A DNA stretch of 11,959 bases from JACQFZ01 sp036381895 (lineage in GTDB: Bacteria > Pseudomonadota > Gammaproteobacteria > Acidiferrobacterales > Sulfurifustaceae), in contig DASVBY010000110.1 in assembly GCA_036381895.1 (NCBI GenBank), forward strand, positions 1 to 11,959. Direction: 5' to 3'. Below are positions 1-6,233 of the stretch, piece by piece. The notes under the pieces are model-generated. The model made no database searches. It was not told the DNA's origin and worked only from the letters and a program-made list of their open reading frames with translations. The position numbers and the translations under genes are program-made. How positions within the stretch are numbered: position 1 is the first letter of the stretch; the number at the start of each line of letters is the position of its first letter.

Positions 1-353
1 AGCGTGCGCGCCTCGGGATGATTGCGCAGGTACGTGGCGTGCGCCTGCACCACCGGGCGGAACTCGTCCTTGATGTCGAAGCGATCGAAGTCGAAGTAGA
101 TCGAGCGCTGCGAGGGACTGCCGTCGGCGCCCGCGGTCACCGAGCCGGCCGCGCCGCCCTGGCGCGAGGTGGTGAGGTCGACGCCCGGGACGGGCTTCGA
201 TTCGACCGCCTGCGGCGTCACGCGGGTCGCGGACCCGCGCTCCCCGGCGGCTCCCGGGGTACCCGCCGCGCCCTCGTCGGTGGGACCGGCTGCGCAGGCC
301 GAAAGGAGCGCCGCAAAGGCGAGGCTCGCAAGCTTCGTCGGGATGGTTCTCAT
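1..353 (-). CDS. pal: Pal/OmpA-like peptidoglycan-associated lipoprotein, partial (C-terminus off the left edge)
   Basis: The 117 visible codons encode an outer-membrane lipoprotein. A short signal peptide ends in a lipobox L-S-A-C, with the lipidated Cys at residue 20. A low-complexity Gly/Ala/Pro/Thr linker follows to about residue 82. The start of an OmpA-type peptidoglycan-binding domain comes next: SIYFDFDRFDIKDEF, then VVQAHATYLRNHPEAR. Both segments match Pal of beta-proteobacteria. Pal belongs to the Tol-Pal envelope complex and binds diaminopimelate in peptidoglycan; the D and R residues that do this lie beyond the edge. The start is fixed by AAGGAGGG seven bases upstream. Pal normally follows tolB, but here the upstream neighbour is a di-haem cytochrome, so this may be a Pal paralogue. 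The OmpA-lipoprotein class is certain; the exact name is less so. Confidence 0.85.
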   Translation of the reverse strand, partial: MRTIPTKLASLAFAALLSACAAGPTDEGAAGTPGAAGERGSATRVTPQAVESKPVPGVDLTTSRQGGAAGSVTAGADGSPSQRSIYFDFDRFDIKDEFRPVVQAHATYLRNHPEART

Positions 354-371
354 GTCACCCTCCTTGTGTTT

Positions 372-377
372 ATTGTA
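372..377 (-). promoter_or_regulatory. Possible -10 element of the pal-like gene
   Basis: On the minus strand the hexamer reads TACAAT, a 5/6 match to the sigma-70 -10 consensus, and lies about 18 bases before the pal-like start codon. No convincing -35 is seen, so this is only a candidate. The rest of the 354-503 spacer shows nothing else I can support. Confidence 0.3.
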
Positions 378-503
378 GTTGCGGAAGATAGCAGACCATG
401 GCGCGCCGGTCTTGTGCATTCGAGGGGAGCAGCCGGGTGGTATCACTAGGGCGCAAGCCAGCGTCGTTCGCAAGCGACAGCAGCCGCGCGAAGAGCCCCT
501 CGG

Positions 504-1820
504 CTAGAGCGATTTCAGGTACTCGGCGAGCTCGGCCTTCTCCTGGTCGGTGAGCCCGAGCCTGAAGTTGCGGTCGTAATGCTCGATCACCGCCGACAGC
601 GTGGGGAAGCGGCCGTCGTGGTAGAAGCCGCCCTTCTGGTGCGTCCAGAGCCCCTTGAGCGGCGTCGTCCGGTACATCCCCTCGGGCGAACGCTCCGCCT
701 GAAAACCGTCGATCCCGATATCGGCGGGCGGGTGCAGATTCGATCCCGGCTCGGTGTAGAGCGGCGGCACGTGACACGTCGCGCACTGTGCCTTGCCGGC
801 AAAGAGCGCCTCGCCGCGCGCCGCCGCCGCGGCATCGAAGCTGCCCGCCGGAGGCTTGGGCGCCGCGAGCGACAGCTGATACAGATGCAGCGCCGGCAGC
901 TTCGCGGTCACGAGATCCGGATCCGCGCGCACGTTCCACTCGCCGGAAGCGACCGCGAACGGATACTTCTGCGGATCGTTCAGCCGCAGATCGTAGAAGC
1001 TCCCCTGCCCGTGCATCTGCGTCACCGCCACGTACGCGTTCCAGTACGTGACCGACCCGAAGCCGGTGTACGTGTGCCGCTCGACACCGGCCAGTCCGAA
1101 GGCCGGGGGCAGCAGCACGGCCGCAGTCTTCCCGTCCGGGCGGAACGCCTTGCCGTCGTGCAGCAGCACCGCGTCGTATCTGCCCGGACCCCAGCTCATC
1201 AGCACTTCGCGCACGGCCTCGACACTGGTCCCGAGCCGCTCCGCAATCGGCCGGAGGTTCGGCGCGAGCGAGACGAGGCGCCCGACATTGAGGTCGCGAT
1301 TCGCCCAGCCGTCGAGGCGCCGGCCGATGCCGGGCGCGAACGAGTCGTCGACCGTCGAATGGCAGAGCGCACAGGTGATGCCGACGCTCGCGAGGCCGCC
1401 GCTCTCGTCGAAGAACCCCTTCACGCCGACCACTGCATCGAGCCGGAGCAGCGCGAGCGTGGTGCCCGGGTCCGTCAGGTCGAGCTTGCCGGCGCGAAGC
1501 AAGCCGACTACCTGCGGCGGCAGCGCCTGCACATCGACTTTCAAACCCAGCTCGAGCGCGGCTTGCGGACTCAACCCCTGACCGACGCCCCCGCGTGCGG
1601 CGCCGTTGATCGCTTCGTGCAGGCGCAGCGTTCCGCCCCAGAACGCTTCATCGCCGAAGGTATCGAAGCGGAAGGTGCGCCGGCCGGCCTCGAGCGCATC
1701 GAGCGCCGGCGCATGCGGGCCATCGGGCGGGTCCCGGTCGCGCGCGAGCAGCGGCGCCGCAGCGATCGAGCCGAGCGCGAGGATACCGAACAGCCATCCG
1801 AACGACGGGCAGCGCGCCAT
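504..1820 (-). CDS. Secreted di-haem cytochrome c, MauG/CcpA-like C-terminal haem domain
   Basis: The protein has 438 residues. A signal peptide (about 1-26, hydrophobic core then A-P-L-L-A) sends it to the periplasm. Two c-type haem sites are present: CALCH at 150-154 and CATCH at 346-350. After the second haem, GMYRTTPLKGLWTH (381-394), HDGRFPTL (401-408) and an HY pair near 414 match the C-terminal domain of the cytochrome c peroxidase/MauG family, in which a Met (here perhaps M382) can be the distal haem ligand. Against that family, the first haem lies late (about 125 residues after the signal) and the haem spacing of 196 residues is long. Peroxidase activity is therefore not assured; electron transfer or substrate oxidation is equally possible. 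AAGGAGG seven bases upstream supports the start. The promoter carries a CRP-type site next to a Crp/Fnr gene. Confidence 0.8.
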   Translation of the reverse strand: MARCPSFGWLFGILALGSIAAAPLLARDRDPPDGPHAPALDALEAGRRTFRFDTFGDEAFWGGTLRLHEAINGAARGGVGQGLSPQAALELGLKVDVQALPPQVVGLLRAGKLDLTDPGTTLALLRLDAVVGVKGFFDESGGLASVGITCALCHSTVDDSFAPGIGRRLDGWANRDLNVGRLVSLAPNLRPIAERLGTSVEAVREVLMSWGPGRYDAVLLHDGKAFRPDGKTAAVLLPPAFGLAGVERHTYTGFGSVTYWNAYVAVTQMHGQGSFYDLRLNDPQKYPFAVASGEWNVRADPDLVTAKLPALHLYQLSLAAPKPPAGSFDAAAAARGEALFAGKAQCATCHVPPLYTEPGSNLHPPADIGIDGFQAERSPEGMYRTTPLKGLWTHQKGGFYHDGRFPTLSAVIEHYDRNFRLGLTDQEKAELAEYLKSL

Positions 1821-1854
1821 CGCAGCCTCCTTGCAGTGAATCGAGTCGAGGAGC

Positions 1855-1871
1855 CGGCCCGCTCCGGGCCG
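1855..1871 (-). repeat. Perfect 7-bp inverted repeat in the cytochrome c leader
   Basis: Arms CGGCCCG and CGGGCCG enclose a three-base loop. If transcription starts near 1876 as the promoter suggests, this hairpin lies near the extreme 5' end of the mRNA, where it could protect the transcript. No T-run follows, so it is not an obvious terminator. Confidence 0.5.
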
Positions 1872-1881
1872 CGTTCGAAGT

Positions 1882-1890
1882 CTGATAGCA
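1882..1890 (-). promoter_or_regulatory. Extended -10 promoter element of the cytochrome c gene
   Basis: The minus strand reads TGCTATCAG, an extended -10 (TG-n-TATCAG, 4/6 to the hexamer consensus). It predicts a start of transcription near 1875-1876, giving a leader of about 55 bases. No good -35 is present, as expected for an activator-dependent promoter; the CRP-type site occupies that place. Confidence 0.5.
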
Positions 1891-1909
1891 CTTCCGGGGA
1901 GCGGCGGTC

Positions 1910-1925
1910 TGTAACGACCGTCACA
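1910..1925. promoter_or_regulatory. CRP/FNR-family binding site upstream of the cytochrome c gene
   Basis: TGTAA-N6-TCACA matches the CRP consensus TGTGA-N6-TCACA at nine of ten positions. The centre (1917.5) is about 42 bases upstream of the predicted transcription start, the class II activator position. The site begins 14 bases past the stop codon of the Crp/Fnr-family gene. Palindrome and spacing are visible directly; binding by the neighbouring regulator is inference. Confidence 0.6.
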
Positions 1926-1938
1926 GTCCCCGGAGAGG

Positions 1939-2685
1939 CTATTCGCACGGTAGCGCCGCGAGGGCGCGGGAGTCGATGAGCAGATGGCCGCCGCGGGAGT
2001 ACCGCACGATGCCGCGCTCGCGCAGGCGGTTCAACGCCCGCGAGATCTTCTCGCGGCTGACCGCGGTCATCTGCGCGATCTCCTCCTGTGTGAAGTAGGC
2101 ATCGATCTCGATCAGGTCGCCCGCCGGGCGGCCGAACTCCGCGGCGAGCCGCAGGAGCACGCGGCTCAGGCGCGCGAGCGTGTCGCGCGTCGACAGCAGG
2201 TCCACCTGCCCGTAGGCGTCGGCGAGCACCTGGCAGATCGACTCGAGGAACTGCTGCAGCGCCGGCCCGTTGCGCTGCAGCACTTCGAATACGCGGTCGT
2301 ACGGCACCGCGACCGCCTGCGTCGCCGCCAATGCGACGGCACGCTCGCGCCGCGGCGTCTCGTGCACGCACAGCTCACCGACGACCGCGCCGTCCTTGCG
2401 CAGATCGTAGATGATCTCGTGGCCCTCGGGCGTGATGCGGCCGACCTTCACGATGCCGTGACGTATGAAGAAGAACGTGCGGCGTTCGTCGCCGACGTCG
2501 TACAGGCGCGCGCCCTTCGGAAAGTGAAGCGGCGCGCCGTCCCGCAGCACCGTATCGCAGAGCTTGCCGCGGAAGTTCGCGGCCAGGGCGCCCGCCACCA
2601 GCGCCGCGACGGAAGCGGACGCCTCGTTCGAGAGCGCCGCCGGCAGGCGGTTCGCAAACGGGGTTCGATGCCCTTCGGCGATCAT
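1939..2685 (-). CDS. Crp/Fnr-family transcriptional regulator
   Basis: The protein has 248 residues. It contains a cyclic-nucleotide-binding-like beta-barrel (about 45-135), a long dimer helix (about 137-160) and a C-terminal winged helix-turn-helix (about 198-245). The recognition helix contains S-R-E-K-I-S-R (210-216). R211, E212 and R216 align with Arg180, Glu181 and Arg185 of E. coli CRP, which read TGTGA. The FNR iron-sulfur signature is absent: there is no N-terminal Cys cluster, only scattered C43, C106, C151 and C247. The effector is unknown. The frame is open further upstream, but the start at 2685 has GGAGGA at proper spacing (GGTGGAGGAACGGTT before ATG). The gene lies between an old yellow enzyme and a di-haem cytochrome on the same strand; the CRP-type site ahead of the cytochrome is its likely target. 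Confidence 0.85.
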   Translation of the reverse strand: MIAEGHRTPFANRLPAALSNEASASVAALVAGALAANFRGKLCDTVLRDGAPLHFPKGARLYDVGDERRTFFFIRHGIVKVGRITPEGHEIIYDLRKDGAVVGELCVHETPRRERAVALAATQAVAVPYDRVFEVLQRNGPALQQFLESICQVLADAYGQVDLLSTRDTLARLSRVLLRLAAEFGRPAGDLIEIDAYFTQEEIAQMTAVSREKISRALNRLRERGIVRYSRGGHLLIDSRALAALPCE

Positions 2686-2710
2686 AACCGTTCCTCCACC
2701 CGATCCCGGA

Positions 2711-2730
2711 CCGGTGAGATTAGACACCGG
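2711..2730. promoter_or_regulatory. Inverted repeat upstream of the Crp/Fnr gene, possible autoregulatory site
   Basis: Perfect arms CCGGTG and CACCGG are separated by eight bases. Inside it, GGTGA-N6-ACACC (2712-2727) keeps the 5-N6-5 layout of a CRP-type site with about seven of ten matches. Its centre is only 34 bases before the start codon, a place that suits autorepression. A hairpin at the end of the upstream oxidoreductase transcript is the alternative, but no T-run follows. Confidence 0.35.
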
Positions 2731-2791
2731 CGCGCACTCGGCCGCCAGCCGAAGGCCGATCGCCGCCCCCTGGCTCCGCGCCGCCGGGGGC

Positions 2792-3862
2792 TCAGGGCTT
2801 CGCGCGCAGATACTGCGCCGGGAAGTAGCCGATGTCGGCGCCGAGCCTTCCGGCCGCACGCAGCGGCCAGTACGGGTCGCGCAGCAGCTCGCGCGCGAGG
2901 AGCACGGCGTCGGCCTGCGCGGTCGCCACGATCTGCTCGGCCTGAAACGGCTCGGTGATCAGGCCGACGGCGGCGGTCGCGATCTCCGCTTCCCGGCGCA
3001 GCGCCTGCGCGAACGGCACCTGGTAACCGGGCCCTGCCGGAACGTTCGCGTCCGGCACCATGCCGCCGCTCGAGCAGTCGATCAGGTCGATGCCGATGGT
3101 CTTGAGCGCACGGCCGAGCGCGATCGACTGCTCGAGATCCCAGCCGCCCGGTACCCAGTCGGTCGCGGAAATCCGCACGAACACGGGCAGGTGCGCGGGC
3201 CAGGTCGCGCGCAGGACGCGCGCGACCTCGAGCGTCAGCCGCATGCGATTCTCGAGGCTGCCGCCGTAGTCGTCGCGCCGCCGGTTCGCGAGCGGCGACA
3301 GGAACTGGTGCAGCAGGTAGCCGTGGGCCGCGTGCAGCTCGATCACTTCGAAGCCCGCCTCCAGAGCCCGGCGCGCGGCCGCCTCGAACGCCGCAATCAC
3401 GCCGTCGATATCGGCGGTCGTCATCTCGCGCGGGAGGTTGTGCTTCGGTGAGAACGCCACGGCGCTCGGCGCGACCGGCTGCCATCCGCCCTGCTCGGGC
3501 GGTATCGGCCCGCCGCCGAGCCAGGGCCTGTCGGTCGACGCCTTGCGTCCCGCATGCGCCAGCTGAATTCCGGGCACGGCGCCCTGTTCCTTGATGAAGC
3601 GCGCGATCGGCGCGAACGCGTCGCGCTGCGCGTCCGACCAGATTCCGGTGTCGTACGGGGAAATGCGCCCTTCGGCGGCGACCGCCGTCGCCTCGACCAT
3701 GACCAGCGCCGCCCCGCCCACGGCGCGGCTGCCGAGATGCACGAAGTGCCATTCGTTAGGCACGCCGTCGACGGCCGAGTACTGACACATCGGCGAAACG
3801 AAGATGCGGTTGCGGAACTCGAGCTCGCGCAGGCGCAGCGGGGTGAACAGCACGGCAGACAT
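2792..3862 (-). CDS. Old yellow enzyme family NADPH:flavin oxidoreductase (YqjM/XenA type)
   Basis: The protein has 356 residues and forms an FMN-binding TIM barrel that reduces activated C=C bonds or nitro compounds with NAD(P)H in the cytosol. Diagnostic features of the thermophilic-like (class III) branch are visible. SPMCQYS places C26 at the flavin-tuning cysteine and Y28 next to the flavin. GIQLAHAGRK spans 98-107. ELHAAHGYLLHQF gives the substrate-binding pair H177 and H180. DDYGGSLENRMR (197-208) and a late LLARELLRDP (321-330) for phosphate binding complete the set. Length and all motifs are intact. GGAGAGG upstream supports the start. The gene heads a minus-strand series with the Crp/Fnr regulator but has a 106-base gap to it. 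The natural substrate cannot be told from sequence; XenA-like xenobiotic reductase is the nearest description. Confidence 0.92.
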   Translation of the reverse strand: MSAVLFTPLRLRELEFRNRIFVSPMCQYSAVDGVPNEWHFVHLGSRAVGGAALVMVEATAVAAEGRISPYDTGIWSDAQRDAFAPIARFIKEQGAVPGIQLAHAGRKASTDRPWLGGGPIPPEQGGWQPVAPSAVAFSPKHNLPREMTTADIDGVIAAFEAAARRALEAGFEVIELHAAHGYLLHQFLSPLANRRRDDYGGSLENRMRLTLEVARVLRATWPAHLPVFVRISATDWVPGGWDLEQSIALGRALKTIGIDLIDCSSGGMVPDANVPAGPGYQVPFAQALRREAEIATAAVGLITEPFQAEQIVATAQADAVLLARELLRDPYWPLRAAGRLGADIGYFPAQYLRAKP

Positions 3863-4037
3863 CGAAAACCTCTCCTTCGCTTGGTCAGGCGCCGAATTCT
3901 ACCCGGTGCTCGCCGCCGTGCCCCGCCGCTCCCTCGGGGCAGCGAAGTCCCGGCAACGGCCGGTCGTTACGGCGCGCGAGCGCTCGCCGCCGCATCCAGC
4001 GGAGCGCCGCGCGCCCGCTTATCGATTCAACCGCTGA

Positions 4038-4063
4038 CCGCACCGCCGGCAGAGGCGGTGCGG
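4038..4063. repeat. Perfect 10-bp inverted repeat in a divergent promoter region
   Basis: Arms CCGCACCGCC and GGCGGTGCGG flank a six-base loop. It lies in the spacer between the divergent oxidoreductase and thioesterase genes, centred about 50 bases upstream of the predicted thioesterase transcription start. An operator or a hairpin near a transcript end are both possible. The rest of 3863-4085 shows nothing I can name. Confidence 0.5.
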
Positions 4064-4086
4064 CGACGGCGCAGGGCGCCGGATCA

Positions 4087-4095
4087 TGGCACAAT
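4087..4095 (+). promoter_or_regulatory. Extended -10 promoter of the thioesterase gene
   Basis: TGGCACAAT fits an extended -10 (TG-n-CACAAT, 4/6 to the hexamer). It predicts transcription from about 4102, which lies past the in-frame ATG at 4086 and so supports the downstream start codon at 4137. It is not a sigma-54 site: no TTGC follows at the required spacing. Confidence 0.4.
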
Positions 4096-4136
4096 CCGCG
4101 CTTTCGCGATTACCGCTCGACTGGAGAAGCCAAACG

Positions 4137-4601
4137 ATGACCGAAGCGTTCGCCGATGCGCTCGCACCGTTTCCGGTGCGCATCACCATTCCCGTCGCAT
4201 GGGGCGAGATGGATGCCATGCAGCACGTGAACAACATCATCTACTTCCGCTACATGGAGAGCGCGCGCTTCGGCTATTTCGAGCGCATCGGCTGGGCGCG
4301 GCCGTTGCCGGATACCCGCATCGGCCCGATCCTCGCTTACGCCCGCTGCCTGTTCAAGTTTCCGCTGACGTTTCCCGATCGCGTGATCGTCGGCACCAAG
4401 GTGACGCAGGTCGAGCGCGACCGCTTCACCATGCGGCACCGGCTGATGAGCGAGCGCCACGGCCGGCTCGCCGCCGAAGGCGAAGGCGTGATCGTCGCGT
4501 ACGACTACGGCGTCAACCGGAAGGCGGAGCTGCCGGAGGCGATCCGCACCCGCATCGAAGAGCTCGAACGCGGCTCCCCGCCGCTCCCGGAGTGGGCGTA
4601 G
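4137..4601 (+). CDS. Hot-dog fold acyl-CoA thioesterase (4HBT family)
   Basis: The protein has 154 residues, the usual size for a single hot-dog domain. The family signature WGEMDAMQHVNNIIYFRYMESAR begins at residue 22; D26, H30, N32 and N33 are the conserved active-site region, and E41 lies in the central helix. Such enzymes hydrolyse acyl- or aroyl-CoA thioesters in the cytosol. YbgC, FadM and 4-hydroxybenzoyl-CoA thioesterase are relatives, and the substrate here is not readable. The frame opens at 4086, but I choose 4137 because GGAGA sits eleven bases before it and the family begins there. The neighbouring protocatechuate dioxygenase genes are on the opposite strand, so a role in aromatic degradation is only suggested by proximity. 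Confidence 0.85.
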   Translation: MTEAFADALAPFPVRITIPVAWGEMDAMQHVNNIIYFRYMESARFGYFERIGWARPLPDTRIGPILAYARCLFKFPLTFPDRVIVGTKVTQVERDRFTMRHRLMSERHGRLAAEGEGVIVAYDYGVNRKAELPEAIRTRIEELERGSPPLPEWA

Positions 4602-4640
4602 CGCCGGCGCGCGGATCGCTCGGCGCCTGTCGACGAAGGT

Positions 4641-4657
4641 CCGTTTTGTTCAAACGG
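4641..4657. repeat. Inverted repeat between convergent thioesterase and pcaG genes
   Basis: Perfect arms CCGTTT and AAACGG enclose five bases, 40 bases past the thioesterase stop. A second perfect repeat, ACCGTC and GACGGT around six bases, follows at 4670-4687. Either could form a weak hairpin at the end of the thioesterase transcript, but neither is followed by a T-run on the plus strand. Confidence 0.35.
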
Positions 4658-4705
4658 GCGCATCCCGAGACCGTCGGATCGGACGGTGAACGGGCGCGCG
4701 GCATC

Positions 4706-4743
4706 GAAAAAGAAGCGGCGGCGCGGGCGCGCCGCGCCGCCGC
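4706..4743 (-). terminator. Intrinsic terminator of the pcaHG operon
   Basis: Read on the minus strand, a perfect all-GC 11-bp stem (arms GCGGCGGCGCG and CGCGCCGCCGC, seven-base loop, 4715-4743) is followed immediately by TTCTTTTT. It starts about 40 bases past the pcaG stop codon. This is the clearest rho-independent terminator in the window. Confidence 0.8.
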
Positions 4744-4784
4744 CGACTGCGAGGAGCTCACCGTCCGCGCGTGCGAGCCGGCGA

Positions 4785-5411
4785 TCAGATCTCGAAGAAC
4801 ACGGTCTCGTCATCGCCGTGAAACCGTATATCGAAGCGGTAGACGACCTGGCTGCCGCGCTGCTCGCGCTGGGCAATCAGCGTCTTGCGGCGCACCTCCC
4901 ACTCGATCGAGTTGAGCACGGGATCCTTGGCGTTCGCCGCCTCTTCGTCCGAGAAGTACATGCGCGTATTGAGCCCGATGTTGATGCCGCGGGCGACGAT
5001 CCAGAAGTTGATGTGCGGCGCCATCTCGCGGCCATGCCGGCCGATCACGGGCCCCGGCTTGATCGTCTCGAACCAGTAGAGACCCGTCTCGAAATCCGAG
5101 CACGCGCGACCCCAGCCGCGGAAGTGGGGATCGATCGGCTTGTCCTGGCGGTCTGCCGGATGGTTGTACTTGCCGGCGGCGTTCGCCTGCCAGATCTCGA
5201 GCAGCACGTCGCGCAGCGGCGTGCCCGAGCCGTCGATCACACGGCCCTCGATGCGGATGCGCTCGCCCTTGGTGTTCGGGCCGACCAGGACGTTGTCGAA
5301 GTTCTTTTCGAAGATCTCGAATCCCGCCTGCCTCGGCGCGAGGCCGATGTGCACGTACGGCCCCGCGGTCTGCGACGGGGTCTCCTTGAGGTAATCGAGC
5401 CGCTGCGTCAT
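4785..5411 (-). CDS. pcaG: Protocatechuate 3,4-dioxygenase alpha subunit
   Basis: With PcaH, this subunit cleaves protocatechuate between its two hydroxyl groups, giving 3-carboxy-cis,cis-muconate, the entry step of the protocatechuate branch of the beta-ketoadipate pathway. The 208 residues match the family length. Visible signatures are ETPSQTAGPYVHIG near the N-terminus, VLLEIWQANAAGKY, GWGRA, the MAPHINFW...ARGINIGLNTRMYF block, and the closing GDDETVFFEI. The alpha subunit lacks the iron-ligand set, as expected: the position matching the His-x-His pair reads PHIN. The ATG at 5411 overlaps the pcaH stop (TGATG) and has AGGGG seven bases upstream. A GTG one codon earlier (5414) is possible but too close to that Shine-Dalgarno. 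The gene is translationally coupled to pcaH. Confidence 0.95.
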   Translation of the reverse strand: MTQRLDYLKETPSQTAGPYVHIGLAPRQAGFEIFEKNFDNVLVGPNTKGERIRIEGRVIDGSGTPLRDVLLEIWQANAAGKYNHPADRQDKPIDPHFRGWGRACSDFETGLYWFETIKPGPVIGRHGREMAPHINFWIVARGINIGLNTRMYFSDEEAANAKDPVLNSIEWEVRRKTLIAQREQRGSQVVYRFDIRFHGDDETVFFEI

Positions 5412-6151
5412 CACTTGGCCCCCTGGACGTAGTTTTCGAACGGAGTCGCGCGCGCGCCGCGCAGCACGATGTCGAAGCGGTAGGCGCGGTAGTCGAACGC
5501 GGCAAAGGCGTTGCGGTCCTGCACGGCGATCAGGCGCCGCGCGACGCTTTCATCGGGGATCGTCCGCAGGATCGGACACATCGGGATCAGCGGATCGCCT
5601 TCGAAGTACATCTGCGTGATTAGCCGCTGCGCCCAGCCGCTGCCGGAGATCGAGTAGTGGATGTGCGACGGCCGCCATTCGTTGTTGTGGTTGCGCCAGG
5701 GGTAGGGGCCGGGCTTGATGGTACGGTAGACGTAGTAGCCGTCCGCGTCGGTCAGCATGCGGCCGCAGCCGCCGAAGTTGGGATCGATCGGCGCGATGTA
5801 GCGGTCGTTCTTGTGGCGGTAGCGCCCACCGGCGTTCGCCTGCCACACCTCGACCAGGGCGTTGCGCACCGGGTGGCCGTTCTCGTCGCGCACGTAGCCG
5901 TGCACGAGGATGCGCTCGCCGATCGGCAGCCCGTCCTTCGCGTAGTTGAGGATCAGATCGTTGTCGAGCGGCCCGAGCTCGCTCGGATCGAACACCGGCC
6001 CGGTCACCTCGGATAGCGAGTTCTCGATCGCTATGAGGGCGTTCTTCGGGGAGCGCAGGATGCTCGTCTTGTAGCCGGGGGTGTACGCTGGGGGATGCAG
6101 CAGGCGGTCGCGCTGATAGAACTCGCCGACCCTGAAGCGTTCATCGTGCAT
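5411..6151 (-). CDS. pcaH: Protocatechuate 3,4-dioxygenase beta subunit (iron-binding)
   Basis: This is the catalytic, Fe(III)-bearing subunit of protocatechuate 3,4-dioxygenase, 246 residues long. All four iron ligands are visible: Y111 (GGRYRHK), Y150 (PGPYPWRN), H163 and H165 (PSHIHYS). R160, the active-site Arg in EWRPSHIH, is also kept. Each is offset by three from the Pseudomonas putida enzyme. The N-terminal HPP-YTPGYKTSILRSP segment and NDLILNY also fit the family. The frame is open upstream to about 6292, but the start at 6151 is set by GAGGAG nine bases before it and by homology. It is first in a two-gene operon with pcaG and divergent from a PcaQ-like LysR gene, which probably activates it when pathway intermediates are present. 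No other pca genes occur in the window. Confidence 0.96.
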   Translation of the reverse strand: MHDERFRVGEFYQRDRLLHPPAYTPGYKTSILRSPKNALIAIENSLSEVTGPVFDPSELGPLDNDLILNYAKDGLPIGERILVHGYVRDENGHPVRNALVEVWQANAGGRYRHKNDRYIAPIDPNFGGCGRMLTDADGYYVYRTIKPGPYPWRNHNNEWRPSHIHYSISGSGWAQRLITQMYFEGDPLIPMCPILRTIPDESVARRLIAVQDRNAFAAFDYRAYRFDIVLRGARATPFENYVQGAK

Positions 6152-6185
6152 GCGAATGGACTCCTCATTGGGAAGCGATTGCCGT

Positions 6186-6213
6186 ACTCTAAGTTGAGAG
6201 GATTTCATGTAAA
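6186..6213 (-). promoter_or_regulatory. Predicted sigma-70 promoter of pcaHG
   Basis: On the minus strand TTTACA (6213-6208, 5/6 to -35) and TAGAGT (6191-6186, 4/6 to -10) are separated by 16 bases, predicting a start near 6179 and a leader of about 28 bases. The -35 lies inside the inverted repeat at 6201-6221, fitting control by a LysR activator. Confidence 0.5.
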
Positions 6214-6221
6214 TTGAAATC
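6201..6221. promoter_or_regulatory. LysR-type site overlapping the pcaH -35 (activation site)
   Basis: Perfect arms GATTTCA and TGAAATC flank seven bases and contain the T-N11-A LysR core (T6205, A6217). The centre lies about 32 bases upstream of the predicted pcaH transcription start, where LysR activators contact RNA polymerase. Confidence 0.55.
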
Positions 6222-6233
6222 TTCAGCATCTTC

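Noticed and set aside
579..1979. Long plus-strand open frame opposite the di-haem cytochrome and part of the Crp/Fnr gene
   Set aside because: Arg-rich composition with no recognisable motif; it is the antisense shadow expected at high GC opposite genes with clear domains.
1939..2685. FNR-type oxygen sensor
   Set aside because: The four Cys (43, 106, 151, 247) are scattered and the N-terminal cluster is absent.
4087..4102. Sigma-54 promoter suggested by TGGCAC
   Set aside because: The required TTGC at the -12 position is missing at the correct spacing.
4086..4136. Upstream in-frame ATG for the thioesterase
   Set aside because: No Shine-Dalgarno, it overlaps the predicted promoter, and the family starts at the later ATG, which has one.
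3554..4915. Long plus-strand open frame across the oxidoreductase, the spacer and the thioesterase
   Set aside because: It crosses several real genes in wrong frames and is Arg/Ala-rich without domains.
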